A stretch of 64,000 nt of DNA, taken from assembly GCF_000368625.1 (NCBI RefSeq), contig NZ_KB849574.1:310001-374000 (forward strand). Direction: 5' to 3'. Of this stretch, positions 53,976 through 63,525 are shown one piece after another. Both the position numbers and the translations under genes were made by a program. This DNA is from Acinetobacter schindleri CIP 107287 (GTDB lineage Bacteria; Pseudomonadota; Gammaproteobacteria; Pseudomonadales; Moraxellaceae). The first letter of the stretch is position 1; each line of letters starts with the position of its first letter. The notes under the pieces were generated by a model that saw nothing but the letters and a program-made list of their open reading frames with translations, was not told the DNA's origin and did not search any database.

Positions 53976-56900
53976 TTATTTTACCCACTCTAAATGTTGT
54001 TGAATCGGAGCATACAAGTCATAGGCAAATTTTAGCAGGCTATGCTGCAACGCCTGCTCTGGATCCTGATCCTGCAAAATGAACTGCCAGTCCTGATGCA
54101 ATACACAGGACTCATCAGAACTCAGTGGGCGGGTACTTTCATAAGTGTTGTTCCAGGCCGCCAACAGCTTATCCAGATCAGCAATAATCATTTGACCCTG
54201 CTCATTGGTTTCCCATTGCCAGTCTTTTTTCAGAATGAGCTCAGCTGGCAACACTACCGGTTGCTGCTGTCCTGCTTCCCAGGCCTTAAACCAGTGAGTC
54301 AAATATTCTTTAGCCTGAGAAGATATCACCTTGCAGAATTTTATGGTCTTGTTACTGAACAGCACAATTCGTTCCAGCTCTGCGGTATAACTGTCATCAT
54401 TTAAATAGGCCAGCCAGAGCAGATATTCCAGCCAGACATGCGCGCGACGGCGCTCTGAGGCTGAAGCGGACTGCATGCTCAGCCAGTACGACGCATTCGG
54501 TTGCTGCGGCACAGTAATCTGCAACATCAGATCAGATGAATAACGATAGTTTTGCTGCGTGGTACGAGTAATCTGTTTGTCCAGTTGCTGTAGGCGCTGC
54601 TGCAGCAATTCCTGTTCCTGCTGGGTACTCAGCCAGGTTGCTTCCTGGGTTTTTCCGACTGGCAGACGATCCAGCATCAACCGAGTATCTATTTCCTGTT
54701 CCTGCTGCTGCAGGAAATCCCGTACCTGATATTGCTGCAATTTATCCAGCAATAATGGTTCCTGTGCCGCGGGCAAGTCTTTATATTTCACGCTGGAAAT
54801 GCCAACACTTTTCAGGAACAGACGTGCCGGGAAGATCATGTCCCGAATCCATTCATCGCCATGCAGAATCCGAATCTGCTCCTGCTGTACTGGCGGACAA
54901 TGGATATTAATCCAGCTGCGACGCTGCCCTTCAGCCTTACAAAGAAAAGAAGCCACATCATGCCACTGATCCTGAAAACGTGGGGTACGTAGTGTACTAA
55001 AACCAACTGGATCAAAAGGCTGTAAAGGATGCACATGATAGAGCTGCTGGATATGCGCTGCGACTGGCAAGCCATTCATCTCGGTCATCACATCGACATC
55101 TGCATCTGGATGCTCGGACTGGCAGATCAGGGCAATATGCTGGATCAATTCCTGCAGTGACGTGGATGGATCACGCACTTCGCCATCATTCACATCAAAG
55201 CCGTTGTAGAACAGCCACAGATTTTCCTGTGCTAACAGCAAGGCATCCAGAAATGCACCCTGATCATCATCCAGACGGGAGCGGTCACCGAGCTGTGGCT
55301 TAAGAATGCTCATCAAGTCAAACGGTAGCTGCTGATTTCGGCTCGGGAATTTGCCAGTATCCAGATTCAGCATCACCACCAGCTTATAAGGCAGTGGGCG
55401 AATCTGGCCAATCTGGCTAAAGGTAATTTGTCCGGTCGGTTCGGCCTGATCCAGCTGCATGTCCAGGCTATTCTGGATTTCTTCCAAGACATAAGGCAAT
55501 GGTAAGCTCAATGCCACCAGTTCCTGAATCGCATTTGGATCATCCTGATCATGATAATCGGCCAGCGTCAGCATACGCATCTGTTTTTCAATGATTTCTG
55601 CTACGGTTTTTAATGACTCAACCCCATTGCTGCGGAATGCATTCACGTCCCGATTTAGATATTCCAGCCAGGTTTTTACCGGTGTACGCTGTCCCTGCTC
55701 ATGCGCATTCAGCCAGCCGCGACGTTCATTGAAATCCTCATAGATCTGGATCAGGATAACAATCAGCGGAAAATCACTGCTGAGCACTTTGGCATAACTG
55801 AGGGTATCTTCAAACAGCTGATGTTCTGGCACCGCCATACCCAGTACCAAGCGATCCAGAGCAAAGCGGAAGCTAAAGCGGTAATCTTCATCACCTTCAT
55901 ATAACTGTTGCTGTAAATGCTGCTGATCTAAGCCGCGCTTAAAGCCGGCATCACTGAGCAGCTGGATGATGCGTTCCACTTGTGCATAGTCCAATGCATA
56001 GTACTGCTGGGTCGCACTTAAACTCAGCCAGTCGGCAAAATCTTCAATGCTAAAACGTCGATGCATCAACTGTATGCGGCCCAGCACGGCACGCCAGGCA
56101 TTGCTGACATCCAGACGGGATACCCCGGATATCTGGATCGGCAGATAAATATTGTTTTTGCGCAGACGGGACTGGCTGCCTTCTCGTTCACGTGGTGGTG
56201 GTGCAAAGACACTACGAATCGCCGGTTCCAGTTCTTTCAGGTTTGGACTCAATACCAGGATGTCACTGGGCTGACGCGGTACTTCTTCCGTGCCTTGAGC
56301 CAGCCAGTGAATGATCTGTTCGCGCAGTACTTCCAGTTGGCGTAATGAAGAATGACAGACATGGATCTGTACCGAGCTATCGTCCGGCTTCAAGGGATAA
56401 GTATGCCGCTCCGGTTCTACCAGATACAGAATATCCGACTGGATTTTTGCCAGCAGATGGTCCTGATAGTCATCCACAAAGGCATCCGCCCAATGTCCTT
56501 CCTCACCCGAAGACAGTTTGGATAATAACGAGAAGTGATCCCGTGCCTGCTTACCAAAACGGGTCAGTAAAGGATGACGTGATTCACGGTCTTCAGCATT
56601 AAAGTTCAGCTGGAACTTTTTCCAGAATGCAGCAATTTCCTCATCACTCGGCTTGCCTCCACGCGACTGTTCGTATTTGCGGATAAAGCGTTCCTGTACA
56701 CCCAGGTCATAGCGCGCCTTCCAGCTCGGATCGACACTATCCGCCCAGTATTCCTGTGACGGGTTAAAATGGAAAATATAAATCTCGATGTACTGACCCA
56801 GACGGCGCAAGAAATCCAGCTGAGCTGGTGGCAATTCCAGCATGCTAAAGACCACCACCTGAGATGGCAGCTGCTTTAAAGCCTGCGCTCGGGTTTCCGG

Positions 56901-57683
56901 ATTGTCGATGCGTTCCCAGTACAGCTTTTCAATTTCCAGAATTTTGGCATAGTCATCCTGAAATACGTTCTGCCACAGCCAGCGCTGCCAGGCTTCCAGT
57001 TCCCGTGCCTGAATTTTGACGAAATCTGCTACCGGAATTTCCTGACCATTTTCATCTTTGGAGATATATAGCATCTGCTCTATTTCTAAAGGCAGATTCT
57101 GTCCCCAGTTGTTCAGCCAGTTGGTCGGACAACTACATTGTTGCGGCGGACAATTGCGTGCGCAATAGCCGCGATAATCCATATAGTGACTAAACAGGCG
57201 CGATACCTGTTCACAGACCCAGTACAGCATGCTTTGTTTTTTGAGCAGGCGCTCATTCGGCTGTTCCAGACGGTCAGCGCTGTCATAAATCCGCTTTACA
57301 ATCGAATACAGCGGATGCTGGGATTTGAGTGGAATTTCATCTGCCAAAATGGTCTTGCGCAGCGCCTGAAAGGCTCGCCATTTAATGATGATACGTGGAA
57401 TATTGGCTTCACGGACTTGCTCCAGCTCTTTCTGGCTGTTTAGCACCCATTGATAAGAAGTCCATTGAAAAGCACGAATTCGGTGGTGAAATTGTGTATT
57501 GGCACTGATACCCTTTTTCTCGGCAATTTTCTGGGTGAGCCAAGCTTCAACGGCAGGCGAAGGCACAATGAAATGCTGCGGCTCAAGCACCTGAAAAGCA
57601 GTTCTTTTCTGCTGAGTCGTGACCAGCAGCATGCTATCCAAAAGCACATCAATTTTCTGACTTTGAATAACATGAATAGCCAT
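53976..57683 (-). CDS. recC: Exodeoxyribonuclease V gamma subunit RecC
   Basis: A 1235-residue subunit that recognises Chi and splits the DNA strands in RecBCD. Recognisable regions are the N-terminal ITLxS-like start, PSPAVEAWLTQKIAEKKGIS, and the helicase-like segment YKLVVMLNLDTGKFPSRNQQ. The protein has lost ATPase motifs, as RecC does. A cluster of Cys (ARNCPPQQCSCPTNW near 170) stands out and is not something I associate with RecC. The start has GGGGA upstream of the ATG. First gene of the recC-recB-recD series. Confidence 0.92.
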   Translation of the reverse strand: MAIHVIQSQKIDVLLDSMLLVTTQQKRTAFQVLEPQHFIVPSPAVEAWLTQKIAEKKGISANTQFHHRIRAFQWTSYQWVLNSQKELEQVREANIPRIIIKWRAFQALRKTILADEIPLKSQHPLYSIVKRIYDSADRLEQPNERLLKKQSMLYWVCEQVSRLFSHYMDYRGYCARNCPPQQCSCPTNWLNNWGQNLPLEIEQMLYISKDENGQEIPVADFVKIQARELEAWQRWLWQNVFQDDYAKILEIEKLYWERIDNPETRAQALKQLPSQVVVFSMLELPPAQLDFLRRLGQYIEIYIFHFNPSQEYWADSVDPSWKARYDLGVQERFIRKYEQSRGGKPSDEEIAAFWKKFQLNFNAEDRESRHPLLTRFGKQARDHFSLLSKLSSGEEGHWADAFVDDYQDHLLAKIQSDILYLVEPERHTYPLKPDDSSVQIHVCHSSLRQLEVLREQIIHWLAQGTEEVPRQPSDILVLSPNLKELEPAIRSVFAPPPREREGSQSRLRKNNIYLPIQISGVSRLDVSNAWRAVLGRIQLMHRRFSIEDFADWLSLSATQQYYALDYAQVERIIQLLSDAGFKRGLDQQHLQQQLYEGDEDYRFSFRFALDRLVLGMAVPEHQLFEDTLSYAKVLSSDFPLIVILIQIYEDFNERRGWLNAHEQGQRTPVKTWLEYLNRDVNAFRSNGVESLKTVAEIIEKQMRMLTLADYHDQDDPNAIQELVALSLPLPYVLEEIQNSLDMQLDQAEPTGQITFSQIGQIRPLPYKLVVMLNLDTGKFPSRNQQLPFDLMSILKPQLGDRSRLDDDQGAFLDALLLAQENLWLFYNGFDVNDGEVRDPSTSLQELIQHIALICQSEHPDADVDVMTEMNGLPVAAHIQQLYHVHPLQPFDPVGFSTLRTPRFQDQWHDVASFLCKAEGQRRSWINIHCPPVQQEQIRILHGDEWIRDMIFPARLFLKSVGISSVKYKDLPAAQEPLLLDKLQQYQVRDFLQQQEQEIDTRLMLDRLPVGKTQEATWLSTQQEQELLQQRLQQLDKQITRTTQQNYRYSSDLMLQITVPQQPNASYWLSMQSASASERRRAHVWLEYLLWLAYLNDDSYTAELERIVLFSNKTIKFCKVISSQAKEYLTHWFKAWEAGQQQPVVLPAELILKKDWQWETNEQGQMIIADLDKLLAAWNNTYESTRPLSSDESCVLHQDWQFILQDQDPEQALQHSLLKFAYDLYAPIQQHLEWVK

Positions 57684-57856
57684 GAATTCCCCAAATTAAA
57701 AGAAAGCAGCACTACAAAACAATAAAGATTATTTACTATACACCCTGTTCTGTCTATGTCACTTTTAATCTACACTTAAGTAGAAAAATTTCTTTTAAAA
57801 AAGCATCTTATGGATACTTTTTTAGAAAAACAACAGGAAGCTTTAGGTAATCGCCC

Positions 57857-58360
57857 ATGAAATTAGACAAATTTCCCGATCAAATTGATCCAAGTTTAAA
57901 TCTAGAACAGATCCGTGAAGAATGCCTGGAGCTGATTAAGAAGCGTGCCTATATGTCTGCAGGTGCAGCCGTGATTCCGGTACCGTTTCTTGATGTCTTG
58001 ATTGACGTCGGCATCCTGTCACAGCTAATTCCTGAAATCAATGCCCGATTCGGCTTGGCACCAGAGCAGGTCAGCGTATTTGATCCAAAAACCAAACAGG
58101 TTCAATGGGATGAATTACGTAAACGCGGCGTACAATTTTCTGGTTTTGTGGTGGCACGTACGGCAGTAAAAAAATCCATCAATAATGTTGCCGCAAAATA
58201 TATCACCAAGCAAGTGACCAAATTTATCCCGCTCGGTGGTCAGTTAATTGCGGCAAGTTTAGGCTACTTCGTAATGAAAAAAGTTGCCGAGGCACATGTG
58301 GAAGACTCTTATAAACTAGCCAAAAATATCCAGCAAAAACAGCAAGCTAAAACTGTATAA
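57857..58360 (+). CDS. DUF697/YcjF-like membrane-associated protein
   Basis: A 167-residue protein with an N-terminal charged region, then two hydrophobic hairpin-like segments (AYMSAGAAVIPVPFLDVLID and FIPLGGQLIAASLGYFVM) with the PVPFLDV and G-Q-IAA patterns of the DUF697/YcjF family, in which similar segments follow a GTPase in other bacteria. No GTPase domain is present here. Function unknown. It stands divergent from recC and convergent with pap. Confidence 0.6.
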   Translation: MKLDKFPDQIDPSLNLEQIREECLELIKKRAYMSAGAAVIPVPFLDVLIDVGILSQLIPEINARFGLAPEQVSVFDPKTKQVQWDELRKRGVQFSGFVVARTAVKKSINNVAAKYITKQVTKFIPLGGQLIAASLGYFVMKKVAEAHVEDSYKLAKNIQQKQQAKTV

Positions 58361-58402
58361 TTTTGATTTAGAATCATCTTATTTAAACGCAGCTTGGTCG
58401 TA

Positions 58403-59821
58403 TTAACTTACGCCAAGCTGTTTTAGTATGGTTTTTAAGATTTGTAAACGTGCGCTATCCTTGTCATCGGTAGCAATCACATGCCATGGCGCCTGATCGG
58501 TGCTGGTATGCTCAAACATATCTGCCGCTGCCTGCAAATAATCCTCCCAGCGTTCACGGTTACGCCAGTCTTCATCAGTGATCTTGAAACGTTTATGCGG
58601 CGTCTGTTCACGTGCCTTAAAACGTTCAGCCTGTTCGTCCTTGGAAATCGCTAGCCAGAACTTGATAATCACAGTTTGTGCCTCAATCAGGTCATTTTCA
58701 AACCGGTTAATTTCTGCATAAGATGCCTGCCATTGCGCAGGACTAATCAGTTCTTCAATCCGTTCTACCAGTACCCGTCCATACCAGGACCGGTCAAAAA
58801 TCGTAATCTTGTCTTCCGGCTGTAACCTGGTCCAGAAACGCCACAGATAAGGACGGCGCAATTCATATTTTTCCGGTGCACCAATGGTATGAATTTCATA
58901 TTCGCGTGGATCAAGCTTTTTCACCAGCCGCTTGATTGCTCCCCCTTTACCGGCTGCATCCATCCCCTCGAATACAATCACCACATTACGTTGATCCATA
59001 CGCATTGCACTGGCTACCTTGCGGGTCAGTTTCTTGAGTTCGTCCTTATAGGTATTCTGATCCACCGGCTCCCGCGAAGGCTGCAGCAATGCTTCCGGAA
59101 TAAATGCCGGGGACCATGTCTTACTTCCTTTAGCAGGATGATCCGGACAGTGTTTCAAGGCCGCAAGAATAGTCTGGGCAAACTGCTGATCACGCAGGGT
59201 TTCATCTTCACCATCAATGATGATCCAGTCATTGGTAAAGCGCTGACGCAAACGCTGGATCGCGTCATATTGCTTACGACTGCGCCAATCCAGACCGTGT
59301 AAACGATGCCAATGCATCTCACTTGGATCAATATCATCTAAACGTTTTTGTAAAGACTTCCAGGGCAGATCAAACCAGATCTTGATCACATCAACATGGT
59401 TATTTTTCAGATCCTGCTCAAAGGCACGCATCTGTTCAATATAATGATCAAACATGCTTTCATCTATAGGATTCGCTACATGCATGGCGGTACTTAGCAA
59501 ATCTGTGTACCAGTTACCAAACAACACCATGATCTGTCCTTCAGCCGGGATAAATCGTGCATAAGGCTGCCAGAAAGTCTGTCTTTCATTCAGGGGCCTT
59601 GGCTGGTCTGCTTTTACCCGCAAATAACGCGGGTCAACCCATTCCCGTAATTGCTTAACCGCTTCTCCTTTGCCGGCCAGTTCAATTCCATTGACCAGTA
59701 CGACTACACTTTTAGCATTCTTCTGTCCGCGTGTATCTTTCAGGGCATATTGCGCATCGATAAGCTGTAACGATAATTCATTTTCTTCAATCAATTGAAA
59801 TTGTTGCTGTTCTGTAGACAT
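58403..59821 (-). CDS. pap: Polyphosphate:AMP phosphotransferase (two-domain PPK2)
   Basis: A 472-residue cytoplasmic enzyme of the class II PPK2 type, transferring phosphate from polyphosphate to AMP to make ADP. Two PPK2 domains are fused. The first has VLVNGIELAGKGEAVKQL (42-58) and FGNWYTD, which replaces the usual FDRSWY. The second has the full FEGMDAAGKGGAIKRL (284-299) and IFDRSWYGRVLVERI (341-355) sequences. The N-terminal copy has lost key residues, so catalysis is expected in the C-terminal copy. This architecture was characterised from A. johnsonii. It is convergent with the DUF697 gene. Confidence 0.92.
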   Translation of the reverse strand: MSTEQQQFQLIEENELSLQLIDAQYALKDTRGQKNAKSVVVLVNGIELAGKGEAVKQLREWVDPRYLRVKADQPRPLNERQTFWQPYARFIPAEGQIMVLFGNWYTDLLSTAMHVANPIDESMFDHYIEQMRAFEQDLKNNHVDVIKIWFDLPWKSLQKRLDDIDPSEMHWHRLHGLDWRSRKQYDAIQRLRQRFTNDWIIIDGEDETLRDQQFAQTILAALKHCPDHPAKGSKTWSPAFIPEALLQPSREPVDQNTYKDELKKLTRKVASAMRMDQRNVVIVFEGMDAAGKGGAIKRLVKKLDPREYEIHTIGAPEKYELRRPYLWRFWTRLQPEDKITIFDRSWYGRVLVERIEELISPAQWQASYAEINRFENDLIEAQTVIIKFWLAISKDEQAERFKAREQTPHKRFKITDEDWRNRERWEDYLQAAADMFEHTSTDQAPWHVIATDDKDSARLQILKTILKQLGVS

Positions 59822-60028
59822 AACCTGTTCTGTTTTTCTTGTTCCTGAATACAGTATAGACAGGCTTCTTGCCTGGTGAATAGCGATCGCTACGATTTTT
59901 AAACGATCTTTTTTGTCGAACTTTTCAACAAATTGACTTCAAATCCTGTGCAACCGGTCAATTTGTCATAGCGCGCCATCCTAACTCGTTCTAAGATTCC
60001 CACATCCATAACCATATTTGAACTTCCC

Positions 60029-60733
60029 ATGTCCAAACTTGCGGTTTTAGACGATCTTCTGGAACGTTATTATCAGCTGAACTATCACAAGCAACCGGAA
60101 CTGCAACAACGTCTGCAAGATGTCCAGCTCTGGCAAAAAGAGCGTATGCAACGCACTCATGCCAAGCAGTTTGCAGAAAAGCAAAATGTGCTGATGTCAG
60201 AATATTTCCTGAACCGTCTCTATGGTGGACCGGACTTCGATGCGCTGGCAGAACAGATTGCCCGCTTGACGCGCTATGCACATAAGGCAGAAAAGCTGAT
60301 TCCGGATAATGCGATCAAGACCGGCACTCACGGAGTAGAGCTGGCCATTCTTGCGGTACAGCTTGATGAGCAGGTGGCACAACAGTTATTGGAAGATTAT
60401 CATCCAGCCGAATCACTGACTGATGAAATTATGCGTCTGATCTATTTAAAGCTGGATCAGAGCCAGGATCGCCTTAAACAGTTAGCTATGCTGGATCAGC
60501 TTGGTACTCATCTGGATAAATATATGCGGTCTTTCATTGTGCAGGCAGCATTTAAAATGTGTAAAGGTGCCGCAGAAAAATACCGTTTTGAAGTCATGTA
60601 TGAGTTTATGCAGGATGGATTTCTGGCGATGAAACCACTTAAGTCCGCAGAAAAGTTTGTACGTGAATTTACGGCAACTGAGCGTAATATCATTGATCGC
60701 GTGCATGCTGGCGATCCACAGCCTTTCCGTTAA
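60029..60733 (+). CDS. FFLEELY-motif family protein
   Basis: A 234-residue soluble all-helical protein. The segment EYFLNRLYGGPDFDALAEQI (about 54-73) is a variant of the FFLEELYG motif that names this proteobacterial family of unknown function. The sequence is charged and rich in Leu, Gln and Lys, and ends IIDRVHAGDPQPFR. No enzymatic motif is visible. It is followed by a weak hairpin (ATAAGGC / GCCTTAT, 60771-60797). It is divergent from pap. Confidence 0.75.
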   Translation: MSKLAVLDDLLERYYQLNYHKQPELQQRLQDVQLWQKERMQRTHAKQFAEKQNVLMSEYFLNRLYGGPDFDALAEQIARLTRYAHKAEKLIPDNAIKTGTHGVELAILAVQLDEQVAQQLLEDYHPAESLTDEIMRLIYLKLDQSQDRLKQLAMLDQLGTHLDKYMRSFIVQAAFKMCKGAAEKYRFEVMYEFMQDGFLAMKPLKSAEKFVREFTATERNIIDRVHAGDPQPFR

Positions 60734-61072
60734 TTCCCGACAGCTTAAAAAATCTGAAAATATCACCTCAGGATAAGGCTGGCATCTGCTTGCCTTATTC
60801 TCTTAACCCAATCAACCAGCTATTTTTAAATCGTAGTAATTTCATCGATACAAAAAAATCACGTCTCAATAAATAGACAAAATAATGGTTCCAAAGCCCT
60901 AATCGTATCAATCAGTTATAGTCTTTAATAAAGTTATAAAAATTATGCAAAATTTACAGAAATTAATCTGTTTATGGTCAACGTACTTGATCGGCTTACG
61001 TGTTATCTAAGCCTCCGTATATCTTGATTCTTTATAGATGTACCCATGTCAATGAATTTTAGGAAAAATGTA
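60734..61072. other. Intergenic stretch with no supported gene
   Basis: AT-rich. It has one weak hairpin after the FFLEELY gene, and no clear promoter or coding frame. Confidence 0.4.
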
Positions 61073-61396
61073 ATGGGGTACAAACAGTTATCTATTCGCG
61101 GCACTGTACAAATAAACCTGAGACCTTCAATAAACAGTTATAAAATTGATGCTCAAGATATACAGATTGAAAGCCATAAGTCTTTGGATATTTACGGTCA
61201 GGCGATGCTTGTTCATGATCTGAAATGCAAGTTAAAGATAGGCTATTTCCATATTGTGATTACCACAGATAAACAACGGATTATCTCTGTTGAGCGTGGG
61301 GATTATGCACTCGGAGATGGTCTTTATTATGAACTGGATCAACTGTCCATTCGCTATGGTAAAAACCAGTTCATCCATAAACTGGACGAATCTTAA
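61073..61396 (+). CDS. Hypothetical small protein
   Basis: A 107-residue protein with beta-rich composition, rich in Ile, Lys and Tyr (YKQLSIRGTVQINLRPSI, and IVITTDKQRIISVERGDYAL). No signal peptide or membrane segment. I do not recognise it. An in-frame ATG at 61046 lies upstream, but AGGA eight bases before 61073 supports the shorter form. It is followed by a strong terminator, which argues that it is transcribed. Confidence 0.55.
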   Translation: MGYKQLSIRGTVQINLRPSINSYKIDAQDIQIESHKSLDIYGQAMLVHDLKCKLKIGYFHIVITTDKQRIISVERGDYALGDGLYYELDQLSIRYGKNQFIHKLDES

Positions 61397-61415
61397 AAAT
61401 TCTGGATACAAAATG

Positions 61416-61446
61416 AAAAACCCCGGCATCCTGCCGGGGTTTTTCG
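61416..61446 (+). terminator. Intrinsic terminator
   Basis: AAAAACCCCGGC / GCCGGGGTTTTT, loop ATCCT. Confidence 0.88.
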
Positions 61447-61879
61447 TATTGGTTCGCTTGGTATAACTCCTGTCGTACCTTACTTTCCTTGTATTTATCT
61501 ATTTTTATTCTTAGAGGGAACATCCTGTTCCTGATGAACTTATCATATGAAATTTCTATCACTATAAAATAGTCGCTAAAAACCTGAATCAATGTAAGCA
61601 AAAACGTACAAAGAATTGAGTAGGTTTTGACTCACCATTTAATTAAGCTATGGTGCACCGCATCAGCAGGAAGATATAAAAATTCAGAACGTATATCATG
61701 ACTTTTTATCATCAATTAAGATCGATTTTTCGGCTGAGATTTCAGCTAAAGACGCATTTTTCTGTATATTATTCATAACAATTGCATGATGATTGCTGTA
61801 TAACATCTTAGAATCTGTCATTATGCAGTCCATGCACGCATGCAAGATTAACCCCATTGATCTGTTAGGAGTGACTCCA
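61447..61879. other. Gene-free leader upstream of ubiE
   Basis: Short frames here (minus 61371-61601 and 61696-61938) have no support. It should contain the ubiE promoter, but I see only a poor TATAAC-type -10 at about 61799. Confidence 0.4.
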
Positions 61880-62824
61880 ATGTCCAATGAAAATACTACG
61901 CCTACCCCTACAGCTGAGTCGGCACAACAAACAGACAAAGTGAGCCCATTCTTAACTGCACCTTTACCACAAGGTGCGCCACAAGGTCAGCAACAGTCTC
62001 TAGAACAACGTCTGACTGATACACCTGTCACAGGTAGCATACCGAAATATAATCTGCCACGTGGGGCGAATACCGGTAATGTCGGTCCAACCACTCACTT
62101 CGGCTATCAAACTGTCAGCAGTGAAGAAAAAGCACAAAAAGTCGCGGAAGTATTCCATTCTGTAGCCAGCAAATACGACATCATGAATGACCTGATGTCT
62201 TTTGGTATTCACCGTCTATGGAAACGTTTTGCCATTAACATGTCAGGCGTGCGCCGTGGTCAGCATGTGCTGGATATCGCCGGTGGTACGGGTGACCTGG
62301 CCAAAGTATTCAGCCGTGAAGTTGGTCCAACCGGTCATGTAGTATTATCTGACATCAACGAATCTATGCTGAATGTGGGTCGTGATCGCTTGATTGATGC
62401 AGGCTGTACCAATGTCGATTTCGTACTGGCTAATGCCGAAACTTTAGAGCCATTTGCAGATAACAGTTTTGACCTGTTAACCATTTCATTTGGTCTACGT
62501 AACGTCACTGATAAAGATGCTGCACTTGCTTCGATGTACCGTGTGCTTAAGCCAGGTGGCCGTCTGCTTGTTTTAGAATTTTCTAAACCAGTCTTTGAGC
62601 CATTCTCGAAACTGTATGATCTGTATTCATTCACAGCATTGCCAATCATGGGTAAAATCATTGCCAATGATTCTGAAAGCTATAAATATCTGGCAGAATC
62701 GATTCGTATGCACCCAGATCAGCGCACTCTAAAAGGCATGATGGAAAATGCCGGCTTCCAGAACTGTGACTACCATAACCTGACGGGTGGTATCGTTGCC
62801 GTTCACCGTGGTTTTAAACTTTAA
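61880..62824 (+). CDS. ubiE: Ubiquinone/menaquinone biosynthesis C-methyltransferase UbiE
   Basis: A 314-residue SAM methyltransferase for demethyl-quinone C-methylation. Core motifs begin at [20 protein letters not shown] (72-91), with [14 protein letters not shown] (131-144), [20 protein letters not shown], and [14 protein letters not shown] at the end. The N-terminal 70 residues are an unusual Pro/Gln/Thr-rich low-complexity extension absent from the E. coli enzyme of about 250 residues. GGAG before 61880 supports this start, and an upstream in-frame ATG at 61793 is unlikely. First of the ubiE-ubiJ-ubiB series. Confidence 0.95.
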   Translation: MSNENTTPTPTAESAQQTDKVSPFLTAPLPQGAPQGQQQSLEQRLTDTPVTGSIPKYNLPRGANTGNVGPTTHFGYQTVSSEEKAQKVAEVFHSVASKYDIMNDLMSFGIHRLWKRFAINMSGVRRGQHVLDIAGGTGDLAKVFSREVGPTGHVVLSDINESMLNVGRDRLIDAGCTNVDFVLANAETLEPFADNSFDLLTISFGLRNVTDKDAALASMYRVLKPGGRLLVLEFSKPVFEPFSKLYDLYSFTALPIMGKIIANDSESYKYLAESIRMHPDQRTLKGMMENAGFQNCDYHNLTGGIVAVHRGFKL

Positions 62825-62835
62825 GGTTCCCATTC

Positions 62836-63513
62836 ATGTGGTCAATTCTGGCACTTGGTGCCGTTGAACGTGTGATTCACCATTTCATTGATCTGGATGC
62901 GATTACCCGCATCCAGTTAAATGCATTGGCTGGCAAAATGCTACGTGTAGTAATTGCCTCACCGCAGCTTTCTGTAGATGTATTCTTTGATGATGGCAAG
63001 GTTCGCCTGGAGCCAACAGCCACTGGGCATACTGAAGCTGCTTCGATTTTTGAACAACGTCCTTATGAAGCCAACAGCTCACAGAGTTCTGAAGCCACTG
63101 CGACTTTACAAGTCGATAATATCATTGACCTACTGAAACTGCTGCTTTCAGATGAAATAGGCAATATTCCGCTGCAAGGTGACTATAAATTATTGCAGGA
63201 AATCCAGCGCATTATGCAACAGGCTGAACCTGATCTGGCGGCTCATTTAAGCTCATGGATCGGACCAACCCTTGCACATGAAATTGGCAAATTGCAACTA
63301 GCACCCAAACATCTCAAGCGCAGTCTGCAAAGCGGTCTGTTCTTTATGGAAGATACGCTTAAAGAAGACAGCGGTCTATTTGCTGCACGCTGGCAAATGG
63401 ATGATTTACAGCAAGATACGCGTATACTCAATCAAAATATTGATCGTGTAGAAGCTAAGATTGGTCAGCTTCAGACACAGATTGAAAACCAACAAGATTC
63501 AACTCAAAACTAG
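62836..63513 (+). CDS. ubiJ: UbiJ-like SCP2-domain ubiquinone biosynthesis accessory protein
   Basis: A 225-residue soluble protein with an SCP2-type lipid-binding N-terminus (LALGAVERVIHHFIDLDAIT), a middle helical region (DIGNIPLQGDYKLLQEIQRI-like), and a C-terminal coiled coil (about 190-220, NIDRVEAKIGQLQTQIENQQ). E. coli UbiJ holds ubiquinone intermediates for the Ubi complex and sits between ubiE and ubiB, as here. The gap from ubiE is 11 bases. Confidence 0.88.
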   Translation: MWSILALGAVERVIHHFIDLDAITRIQLNALAGKMLRVVIASPQLSVDVFFDDGKVRLEPTATGHTEAASIFEQRPYEANSSQSSEATATLQVDNIIDLLKLLLSDEIGNIPLQGDYKLLQEIQRIMQQAEPDLAAHLSSWIGPTLAHEIGKLQLAPKHLKRSLQSGLFFMEDTLKEDSGLFAARWQMDDLQQDTRILNQNIDRVEAKIGQLQTQIENQQDSTQN

Positions 63514-63525
63514 GTACACCACTTT

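Noticed and set aside
59850..59880. Pho-box-like CTGTCTATACTGTAT upstream of pap
   Set aside because: The CTGT repeats are 9, not 11, bases apart and only partly match, so phosphate control cannot be claimed.
61696..61938. 80-codon minus-strand frame upstream of ubiE
   Set aside because: It overlaps the ubiE start antisense and has no ribosome site.
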